This document shows positions 10,494-18,586 of a stretch of 23,680 bases of DNA, in pieces (within the stretch, counting starts at the first letter, position 1; every line of letters begins with the position of its first letter). Both the position numbers and the translations under genes were made by a program. This stretch comes from Intoshia linei (taxonomy: Eukaryota > Orthonectida > Rhopaluridae). The stretch spans positions 1 through 23,680 of the forward strand of contig LWCA01000574.1 of assembly GCA_001642005.1 (NCBI GenBank). The letters are read 5' to 3'. The notes under the pieces are model-generated. The model was given only the letters and a program-made list of their open reading frames with translations. It searched no databases and was not told where the DNA came from.

Positions 10494-11878
10494 ATGGATT
10501 CGATTGAATTTATAGAATCAATTGTGAATTCCCCTTCATACATAAATAAATTGTTGTCTCATGAAAGTCATTTGAATGCTGCGGTAGGCAGTATTAAAGA
10601 ACTGTCAAAGTACATTGACGAGTATACAAACATAAACAAGAGTAAAATATGCCATTTCTAAATACATTTATTTTAGGTTTATCTAATGTTTTGGCTAATA
10701 TTTCAAAATTACTCAGTTCATTTCCCAAGGATTTTTTTTTAAATAAAAAATCTACAGATGAAATATGCATTGGTAATTTCAAATTGCAATTATTATTAAA
10801 ATTATGTAATATAGAAAATGCTTTTTACTGTTGTAGTGAATTGATCAATAATTACAACAAGTCCCACCAAAGAATGGTATGGATTTACAAATATCATTTT
10901 AGAGATGATTTATATTTAGAATAATATATTAAATGAACAAATTACAAAGCCTTTCAATAATTATTGTGAATCTGTAGAAAGTTTAAAGGTTTAATTAATT
11001 TATCGCTTGAAATTTTTATACCTGGATGTAGTCAAAGAAAAAGAAAAATGAGGCTCAAAAGACTAAAGTTGAATTTCTACAAGAAAAACTATTAAATATG
11101 AAAATAAAACCTGCCAATGAATACGTCACAGAGGTACACATAATTCTAGATTCATTTCTAATAGTTTATATCAGTGGTTTTGTAAATTTGATACAAACTG
11201 AGACCATTTTAAAAAAAATATCGTTGCAGACTCGTGCTTACTTTTTATATTTGTTAGAGTGTAGTTATATTAAGAGGTGACCAAAACTGTGTAATGGTTT
11301 TCCTATAAACAAATGTGAAATACAACTTAAAGAAAGCGTTTTTCTGTTATATTTTTAACATTGTGATGAATTTTTCATATTGAAAGATTTATAGAGTAAA
11401 TACACAAATAAGTCATATATATACTACTTAATATATAATACTTTGATTATATAATAATTTTTTTTAATTTGGATATAAGCACCCACTATTGGTTCTCCAC
11501 CACTCTGACCTCATTTTATTCTAAGATTTGGATCCTAATTATCTGGTTAGGACAATATTGTATTCTTGGCAATATAGAAGTGTATTTTTTGTAATATAAA
11601 AAAATTAAACTTTTAGAGATCATTTTATCATGAATTGGAAATTATGGAAAACAAGAATTGTGAATATTTGATGGACGTTTTAGAATTAGAAGAAAAATTG
11701 AAATTTCAAATTTGTGAAAATGTAAATTATGAATCTTTACAATGAATTTTAATTAATTTTAATAAAAATTTAGATTTTGATTATGACTTTGACTTTCAAT
11801 AATTTATATTTGGATGCAGCAAGTTCAGCCCAATCTTTTAAAACAAACAACAAACAAATCCATTTTTCCATTCAAAAC
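10494..11878 (+). CDS. Gene B BAR-domain exons 1-6
   Basis: Exon 1 (MDSIEFIESIVNSPSYINKL...) mirrors the oligophrenin start with EF, DSP and a long helix. Exon 2 gives LSNVLANISKLLSSFPKDFF and STDEICIGNF, matching S-x(8)-L-x-SF-x-x-DF-x(5)-TDDEI-x-I. Exon 3 has NILNEQITKPFNNY (family: LLIKPLENF). Exon 4 starts SKKKKNEAQK (family: SSKKKES). Exon 5 has RSFYHELEIMENKNCEYLMD. Exon 6 ends KQIHFSIQN (family: LTISIQN). Introns are 35, 43, 43, 483 and 52 nt. About 25 residues usual between the KPF-NY helix and SKKKK are missing, so the BAR arm is shortened. The unspliced frame through exon 2 ends at a stop just after 10919. Confidence 0.8.
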
Positions 11879-14800
11879 GTAATTTTTTCTAATTATGTCG
11901 AAAATTAAGAGTAATTTCACAACTTTTTCATATTTTTTTAAATTTCAACTCAAATGCCACGAGTATGATGAATCATCAATGATACAGTATTATAGATTAA
12001 ACATAACTTTGTTAAAATTTTATTTTTGATGTGGTAGATTCTACTTGGGTTACAGTAAATTTTCACCTTTACCATGTGAATGATTCATTTTTATGATCCC
12101 TAAACAGAAGAAATAAATTTAAAAATACATAAGTAGAGATGAAACTATATATCAGTTTGCACTCGAAATGACAAATGTAGATTATAGTTCTTTTTAAATT
12201 TTTTTGAATATCTCAATTGATTTAGTATAAATATACATTGTAGATGACATTACACAGACCTCTCAATACCGTCATTTTGGTTTTTCGATATTTATGGCGG
12301 TATTGAAGGTTTGTAGTTATTGAGAGTATCATGTTGTAGCGCATAGAACATGGATATAGTTACTATGTATTAATAATCACTCAAATAGTAAAATAATGAT
12401 AAAATGAAGTTCATTTACCCAAAAAAGGCATTTTTTAATGTATTCGTTTGTAAATTAGATTCATAGTTTTGATAAAAACAATTTATATTAAAATATTTAT
12501 TATTCTAAATCAAGTTTTTATCATTTTAATCAAATACAGTATTCTCTCTATATTTTTAGATGTATCATTATGATACAACATACAACTATACAACTTGTAT
12601 GGTTCCAACAGTTACAAATTTGGCTTCCTTAAAATTTCATCAACCTAATGTCCTTGTTGTATAATTTCTGTGAAATTTTATATACGAATTACAGTTTTGT
12701 TAAAAATGTTACTTTTCAAAGATATCTACATGATGCTAACCTATACTTCTGTCCACCTTGATGTACACATTTATTGAGGGTTCTTTTTATTGTACAGATA
12801 GAATATGGAAGACATGAAACATTAAAATTTGATTAAAATCAAAATAATTATTATTTTTTCATTGAGCTGAATTTCATTAAGTGATTTATGTTAATTATAT
12901 TACGTTTATATTATTTTGATACAAAAAAAAAAATTAACAATTACTGATGAAATTTTGAATATAAAATAGAGAACAAAAAAATATTTTTTTGTCATTAATT
13001 AGACCCATTTTAATTTTTTTTGCGGGCAAGTAAGATTGTTGTCAATAGAAATGACAATTTAAATAAATAATATAAACATAATGGCAAGGTTACACACAAT
13101 GTTATAAATCTTATTTATGAAAACTATTTTCTTTGAGCAGGCCGATGTTTTTTCAAAATTTAGGCTTAACGAATGGTACCATGGTTCTTAGAATTTTTTT
13201 CTCATCCTGTATAACCCTGTATTTTTGTTCTTAGAAAAAAAGTTAACACCCTAGTGTACATCATAAAATACACAGACGTGTGAAGTGAAATTACTGTGTA
13301 TAGTATAGAATACATAGACAGTGAAAGGGTTAAGTACATAAAATAAATATTAGTTTATTTGGTGATAAATGTAAAGTCAAAACTATATATCTATGATGAC
13401 GAACAAAGATTTTCGGCTTAAAATTTATTTCAAGTAAACTAAAAGAGATAGTACGTATTTTTCTGGCCAGTTTACATAAAATCGTAACTAATTTTGAAAA
13501 ATGGTTTTAAAACTTTTAGTTTTATATTTTAAATAATTGGCGAGTTATAGAATAAAATTTTAACATTTCCATATTACAATAATAATCATTTTGTGAAATA
13601 CAAAATTGCGAGTTATAGAGTTGGCGATTTGTGGAGAGAATGCTGTATTTTAAAATTGTGGCGGTTTTGATAGATCTGCCCGTATTTTTTTATTTTCTAT
13701 TTTATTTGTTAATGAATTATATATGTAGACTATAAATATGGTTAAATTTATCATTTGCAGTATTTAAACAGTGTTAAAATTATGGTTGTTATATACTTCA
13801 TATGCAGTAGTTGGAAAATGTAAAAATTCTAACAATTAATAATAATATATAATAAAATGTTACCATACGCATAATGTTAATACTTAGGAAAATTTGCATA
13901 AATTTATATTTGCATATACAGAAAGCATATCACATGCACTTATAATAATTTACATAGTTGTTTGTATTTTAAAATTGTATTTAAAGCATCAAAAAACGTG
14001 GGAGAATGTTAAAGAAATGGCAGTTGTATATAAAAATTCTCTAGTTACGGTAATTGTTTAAAAGAAACTTTTTATTTCACACACTTTTTTCTATACCAGG
14101 GGTGTCAATTATGTGGTCCGCGTTATAATCAAAAATTTTTACCCTTATTTTTTTGCTTATCTTTGATTACAATTTTAGCATTCTTTATGCAAATATTCCA
14201 TTATTGTTTCTTATTCATTTTATTAATTAAAACTGTTAATTTAATAATGATTTGAGTAAAGATATTTTTTTCTGTGGCCCGTGTAATAATTTTTTTGTCA
14301 GATTTGGCCCGCCAATCAGATTGAGTCTAACACCCTGTTCTATAAAGAGTTAATTACTTGGTATATAAAACATTATTATAATAATATTAATTACAGTATT
14401 TATATCAGCATTGCCAATTTTCTTATTTACATCACAAATTTAATATAATGTTAAGCTAAAAAACTTTTCAAAATGGGCAAAATAACACATAATAACTAGA
14501 AATATTATTTTTTTAAATTTATAGCCTTGATTAGGCGGACAAATGGTTATCGAAAATATAATAAGATAAGTATTTAGGTTTTTTAGGAATTTATTTAGTT
14601 AATGGAATGCAGTTTATTTGACACTACATTGTAATTAATAGAAAATTTTACAAAATATTATAAAACTAACACGATATTGAAAAAGTGCCCACTCCGAGGT
14701 TCGCCCCAAACCGGGGTCTGATTTTATATATAATAATATTATAATATTAATAGTAAATATTATGTATACAGTATAATAATATTTAGTGTGATGATAATGC

Positions 14801-17800
14801 TCAATCAATACCTATTGTGGATGAAATTTTGCAAAATTATTTTTTTCTTATTGAGAAAAGTAATCATATTCATAAATAACAAGTATAATGTACATTGTAC
14901 ATCAGCCGTTTCGAACTTGCTGCCCATTTAAAATGTATAGTGCTACCCGCCGCGCCTTTGTATATCTATATATCGAATATTATTAAATATTCCAAAATGA
15001 ATTGTTTATTATCATTATCAGACTTAAATTGCGAGAAGATCACATTTACTAATATCAATGATACGATTAAAATTATGCTTATTAATTAATGATAATTAAT
15101 AATTAATTCTAAATTTTTAAAAATACGTGCAAACCATATCAAATTAAAATTCTAGTTTTATCATTTGAACATTTTAAAAAATAAAAACTTGCTTAACGAG
15201 GTAAAAACAAGGTTTTTAAACCTTAAAAAAATATACGATTAAAATCATTCTTATTAATTAATGATAATTAATAATTAGTTCTAAATTTTATAAAAACGTT
15301 GAGTAATTTATAACATTATAGTGGTTAATTTAACTATTAATCTCAATTTAATTTACCCGATTTCTAATTTGTTATACGTACTTTAATATGGAATTTTTTG
15401 TAAACAAGTTAAGGACATGACTTAACATAAATTACACACTATTAGCTAAAAACATTTAATTATTAAAACCATATATGTAAATATTTCAATCCACTCCAAA
15501 TTTTCAAACGCACTCCAGTTTAAGAACCACTACTTTATAGCATTTATAATAAATAAAAGCGTATTAATATTCTTGCAATTTCCTATTAAATGTGTAGATA
15601 AAGATTATTTAAGACTAACCTTTTTAATATTTTCTATACAGGGTCCTAATTTTTAAAAACACTTCAAATTATACATATGTATTAGCTGAAGCTAAAACGC
15701 ACTTTGGCGTTATTACCCGTGTTGAGAATCAATTATATATTTATATTATATAATTTACTACATAATTAAATATATTTTAGAAAGTTTGGTAATTAAAACC
15801 ACCAAAATATATCTTAGATACGATATAAAAAGACAATTATTAGGATTACAAAAATTCGTAATTTTTTTCATTTTAATTGTAAATATTACATATAATATTT
15901 AATAACAATAATATGGTAAATATGTAATAAACATCTAATAATAAAAAAAATTTAATTTTGTGATGAATGTTCATTTGATATGCATGCGATCTTGTATGAC
16001 TGATATTAAACTTTGGGTATTAGAGAATCGCTAATAAAGTCATTAATGATAAATATCATTTTTATCAATATATATTTTTGAGTAGTAACTGGTTCATGGT
16101 TTGTCAACCGGCTTCTCAACTGCTAGGAGGGTAGGAAATTTTTTAGGTAGGTTCGCTAGAAGTTTAAATTATTTATATATTTAGAATTTACCTAATATAT
16201 GTACAATATTGTAATATAGTGGTTGTTGATGTAAATCACAACTTATTTTAAATCAATTTTTAATTTATATCAACTGGAATAAGCTCTATTAGAATAATAT
16301 TTTTTTTAATTTTCGGATAATTGATTATTTCATATTTTTTGTTTAAATAAAATATTTCGGAAAAAAAGATATGAATACTAAAATGCTTTATGTAATATAA
16401 TTTATTTAATATTATTAATATTCAAAATTTAATACTAATACATTTAAATAGAATAAATCTATGCAAACTTACAATATTAAGAGTGCAACATTTTTTGATG
16501 ATAAATGGGGTCGACGGTACATAATAAACCTGGAAATGGAAGAGTAATTAATACAATTATGAGAAAATGAAATGAAAATAATTATTTAATTTTAGTAATT
16601 CTATACAACAAAGTAAAAATATGGTTAATGCGAGCGGTACAATAATTGTCATACAAGCATTAAATGAACGAATTTTCAATTTTTGGAAAAAAGTTCTCAA
16701 TAAAAATTTTGACATTAATTCTGCGGTAATTATTAAATATTTAGAACAATGGTTGTCAACCTTTTTCAGTATATGGATTCTTTAGCTTTTTATATTATTC
16801 GTGGACCCTCTATTAAAAAAATCTTAGTCGTACGCTACCTTATAAGTCCATACTTGTATTGTTTTATAAAATTTTTGACCATAGTTTTTTCGATTGAAAA
16901 TAGTTTTTATACAACTGTTTGAAAGTACACTTCTTGTTAACCCTTCAGCTACAATTTTGACAATATACTAAAACGAGTGCAAATTTGAATCAAAAAAGGT
17001 GTAGACCAGTGTTTTTCAACCTTTTTGTGTTCACGACACTATTATAAACATAAAAAATTTTCGCGACCCAAAAATTTTCTATATACTCCAAACATTTTAT
17101 CAATTCACATAAATAAAAATATTAAAAAAGCATATTCAGTTTTATTTATATTTTATACTGTGTTCAAATTCTTACGACCCCCATGATAAATTTCGCGACC
17201 CCCCGGTTGAAAACCACTGGTGTAGACTGTAAACATCATTAACGTTTCAATTGATAATTGCATGTTAAAATAAAATATAAATGAACATAACGATCACTAA
17301 TGTAAAAAAACGAAAACGTTAATAAAATAATAATAACGGTTATACATAAATGTACAACAAATGACTATTTTCTCAAATTGATTCACGATATTATTTTTCT
17401 TATAAATTACATATATGTAATACATATACATTTATAATAATTAATTTATAATAATTTTAATTCATAAAATAAAATATGAAACAATAAAAATAGAATAAGT
17501 GTAAAAATAATGTTAAAATTGTAATAATGAATANAAGCAATGGTGAATATTTTATAATATAACTTTATTTTTAATGTAATCAAATAAACTTTTTAATTTT
17601 GTTAAAAAAACGACATTACTGATGAACGACCTAATACTTTATTTTTAATATTATAACTCACCATAGGCTAAGTTCTGTTTGTACGTAGTGCATAACAGTC
17701 ATTTTAGTTATTACATAGAAAGCTTACAAACCGCTAGTAGAAATCACCGAAATGGTATTTGGTCTGACTTCTTAAAAAAATTGTCCAATTTAATAAATGA

Positions 17801-18108
17801 CAGGATTTCTAGATTGACCAACGCATTTTTTTGCATCGACATTAAATTAATAGTTAGTAAATAATTTAGTTTTTATGAAAGTCGAGTTATTTTTGAAACA
17901 TGAATATTGTTCTAAAAAATAATTAATTTTGTCAAATCTTTTGTTTAATTATATTTTTAATTAATATTATGGACTAAAAGAAAATTATATTTTTTAGTCT
18001 GAAATATTGAGTCGACGACTGCATAATATGCAGTGCATATATGTAGTAAATGAAAATTTTAGCGTCTTTCAATCGTACGTCAGAAACTATATTCGATTCA
18101 GACATTAA
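10494..18108 (+). CDS. Gene B: divergent GRAF/oligophrenin-like BAR-PH protein with truncated RhoGAP
   Basis: The exon chain is 10494-10641, 10677-10876, 10920-10988, 11032-11133, 11617-11721, 11774-11878, 13987-14049, (gap), 16452-16543, 16596-16725, (phase gap), 17708-17852 and 17998-18108. The first seven and the last two pairs each join in phase with GT/AG borders. The start ATG follows an in-frame TAG at 10476-10478. The N-terminus aligns with oligophrenin/GRAF BAR helices, then the back half of PH, then the RhoGAP first helices, and then a TAA inside the RhoGAP. The SH3 is absent. PH strands 1-3 were not found; a small exon near 14537 (LIRRTNGYRKYNK, wrong phase) is a candidate. GRAF BAR-PH modules bind curved PI(4,5)P2 membranes; whether this one does is inference. 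It lies head-to-tail with gene A. Confidence 0.75.
11134..11616 (+). other. Gene B intron 4
   Basis: AT-rich 483-nt intron between BAR exons 4 and 5, donor GTACAC, acceptor CTTTTAG. No repeat or other exon seen. A + strand open frame reading from exon 4 into it is read-through. Confidence 0.5.
11879..13986 (+). other. Gene B intron 6, carrying a pogo-like element
   Basis: The donor is GTAATT and the acceptor TATTTAAAG. An ATG-started open frame of 44 codons at about 11896-12030 has no recognisable domain and no suitable acceptor, so it is not counted. The pogo-like element 12537-13645 fills half of the intron. A hairpin-like ATACCGTCAT/ATGGCGGTAT pair at 12267-12303 is noted without assignment. 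Confidence 0.45.
12537..13645. mobile_element. pogo/Tigger-like element, non-autonomous
   Basis: The ends are CAGTATTCTCTC (12537-12548) and GAGAGAATGCTG (13634-13645), 11 of 12 bases inverted, flanked on both sides by TA (12535-12536, 13646-13647), the TA target duplication of the Tc1/mariner-pogo group. GCGAGTTATAGA repeats inside the right end resemble the sub-terminal AACTCG-type blocks of Tigger ends. No DDE transposase frame is seen. A similar isolated end (GATAGAGAATACTGTA) lies at about 20620-20637. Confidence 0.7.
13987..14049 (+). CDS. Gene B exon 7: end of BAR domain
   Basis: A 63-nt exon, phase 0 at both ends, reading HQKTWENVKEMAVVYKNSLV. It aligns with the last BAR helix that follows SIQN in the family (N-TRNxF-x-x-TR-x-E-x-x-x-L). 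The donor is GTAATT, the same as several other exons of these genes. It is short, so the call depends on phase and on position. Confidence 0.55.
14097..14337. mobile_element. hAT-like MITE, CAGGGGTGT family
   Basis: It begins CAGGGGTGTCAATTATGTGG and ends GAGTCTAACACCCTG. The flanks TTCTATAC (14089-14096) and TTCTATAA (14338-14345) match at 7 of 8. The interior holds TGGCCCG blocks near the right end. The same left terminus occurs reversed at 23532. Confidence 0.8.
14680..14960. repeat. GC-richer repeat-like block
   Basis: Two islands stand out from the AT-rich background: a GGTTCGCCCC-AAA-CCGGGG hairpin at 14699-14717, and a block at 14905-14956 with TTCGAACTTGCTGCC and CCGCCGCGCC. A TE remnant is the likely explanation. 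The first island has a TTCG that recalls a tRNA T-arm, but no cloverleaf can be built. The + strand open frame crossing the second island has no recognisable domain. Confidence 0.35.
15061..15293. repeat. Direct repeat, offset 172 bp
   Basis: ATACGATTAAAAT followed by CTTATTAATTAATGATAATT and AATAATTA-TTCTAAATTTT occurs at 15061-15116 and again at 15234-15289 with few differences. It is a local duplication in intron sequence. Confidence 0.7.
15480..15735. repeat. hAT element debris
   Basis: TTTAAGAACCACTA at about 15518-15531 is a hAT right terminus. GCGTTATTACCCGTGTTGAG at 15707-15726 resembles the right end of the element at 7348-7578 (GCTAACGCCCACATTGAGAACC). Whole elements cannot be delimited. 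The 37-codon open frame between them follows a TACAG but belongs to this debris. Confidence 0.45.
16452..16725 (+). CDS. Gene B PH-domain exons (second half of PH)
   Basis: Exon 16452-16543 reads NIKSATFFDDKWGRRYIINL (family: [20 protein letters not shown]). Exon 16596-16725 reads NASGTIIVIQALNERIFNFW, then KKVLNKNF (family: [24 protein letters not shown]). The final Trp of the PH C-terminal helix is kept. The 52-nt intron splits a codon (GA|T) with exact phase. Together the two exons give the clearest identification of gene B as a GRAF-type BAR-PH protein. The exit donor is GTAATT, phase 0. Confidence 0.8.
16750..17533. mobile_element. Composite nested hAT elements, copy 1
   Basis: An outer element starts CAATGGTTGTCAACCTTTTT (about 16750). 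Inside it, an inner MITE occupies 17007-17219 (CAGTGTTTTTCAACC...GGTTGAAAACCACTG) with perfect 8-bp duplications GTGTAGAC at 16999-17006 and 17220-17227. The copy stops at the N at 17534. Copy 2 lies at 22375-23098 with the inner MITE at the same point, so the composite was copied as one unit after the inner insertion. Confidence 0.85.
17708..18108 (+). CDS. Gene B 3' exons: truncated RhoGAP domain, missing arginine finger
   Basis: Exon 17708-17852 (acceptor CATTTTAG, donor GTTAGT) reads YIESLQTASRNHRNG, IWSDFLKKLSNLINDR and ISRLTNAFFCID. FLKKLSNLI matches FVRKCINII of the RhoGAP start, and AFFC stands where GLYR should be. Exon 17998-18108 (acceptor TTTTTTAG, phase 0 on both) reads SEILSRRLHNMQCI, VVNENFSVFQSYVRNYI and ends at TAA 18106-18108. 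SVFQSYVRNY matches the ALKTYLRML helix. The conserved second Arg of that helix is present, but everything after it (LP-x-PL, NLA-x-x-FGP, SH3) is absent. The upstream phase does not join exon 16725 directly, so one small exon may be missing. Homology is remote. Confidence 0.55.
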
Positions 18109-18109
18109 A

Positions 18110-18115
18110 AATAAA
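18110..18115 (+). terminator. Poly(A) signal directly after gene B stop
   Basis: AATAAA begins two bases after the TAA of the proposed last exon, supporting 18108 as a real 3' end. The convergent gene C stops 85 bp further on. Confidence 0.4.
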
Positions 18116-18193
18116 AACCCTACGGTTCACCAACAATTATGCATATTACATTTATAAATATTTAATAATGATAGATACAAAATAGGTATAAAA

Positions 18194-18586
18194 CTACATC
18201 AAATGTGAATATCGATTAGCTTCGTTTCGTAAACGCGAATTAAGTATATCTGAAATACTTTTATTTTTATTGAAACAGCTGAGGTATGTGTCTTCGTCGT
18301 TTGATTTCCAATTTGAATAAAAATTTGAAACTTCTTCAACATTTCTTGTAGATATACATTTTTTTATGCGTAAAAAATTTTTTCCATATTTAAACAAAGC
18401 AGTTTCAAACTTGAAAACCTCCTCTTTCTCCCACATTAAGTCCTCGTCTATAAGTAAATATAAAATTATATTCCCTGTAAATTTACTATCATCAATTATT
18501 ATTCGCATATTTGACGTAATACATAATTTTGCTTTATTCAAAGCATAAAAGAAATCGTATTTACACTTTTTTATAATATTGTAGGC
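18194..18586 (-). CDS. Gene C last exon: ELM2 end and SANT domain
   Basis: After the acceptor GTTAATTTAG the frame reads AYNIIKKCKYDFFYALNKAK, the ELM2 C-terminal helix pair (family: ALYELVKCNFDTEEALRRL). It then goes through a linker to MWEKEEVFKFETALFKYGKN, FLRIKKCISTRNVEEVSNFY and SNWKSND. Trp, Glu-Glu, the FE-x-AL-x-KYGKNF core, and the FY-x-x-WK ending are all SANT hallmarks of the MIER/RERE type. The two + strand open frames overlapping this region (18366-18548, 18646-18867) are shadows. Confidence 0.88.
   Translation of the reverse strand, partial: AYNIIKKCKYDFFYALNKAKLCITSNMRIIIDDSKFTGNIILYLLIDEDLMWEKEEVFKFETALFKYGKNFLRIKKCISTRNVEEVSNFYSNWKSNDEDTYLSCFNKNKSISDILNSRLRNEANRYSHLM

Larger units (their letters stand above)
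14050..16451 (+). other. Gene B intron region where PH N-terminal exon(s) are expected
   Basis: The first PH strands should lie here. The only candidate is about 14537-14573 (acceptor TTTATAG, donor GTATTT, reading LIRRTNGYRKYNK, phase 1 on both sides), which cannot join its neighbours directly. The region also contains a hAT MITE (14097-14337), a GC-richer block (14680-14960), a direct repeat (15061-15293) and hAT debris (15480-15735). A Trp-containing frame at 15963-16034 was considered and has no acceptor. Confidence 0.4.

Noticed and set aside
14699-14717. GGTTCGCCCC-type sequence suggesting a tRNA T-arm or SINE B box
   Set aside because: No acceptor stem, D-arm or anticodon arm can be formed around it; a short CCCC/GGGG hairpin explains it.
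15649-15765. Open frame after TACAG (VLIFKNTSNYTYVLAEAK...) considered as an exon
   Set aside because: It runs through a hAT-type right end (GCGTTATTACCCGTGTTGAG), so it is repeat sequence.
15963-16034. Frame with HLICMRSCMTDIKLW considered as missing PH strands of gene B
   Set aside because: No AG acceptor is found for more than 100 bp upstream, so it cannot be spliced in.
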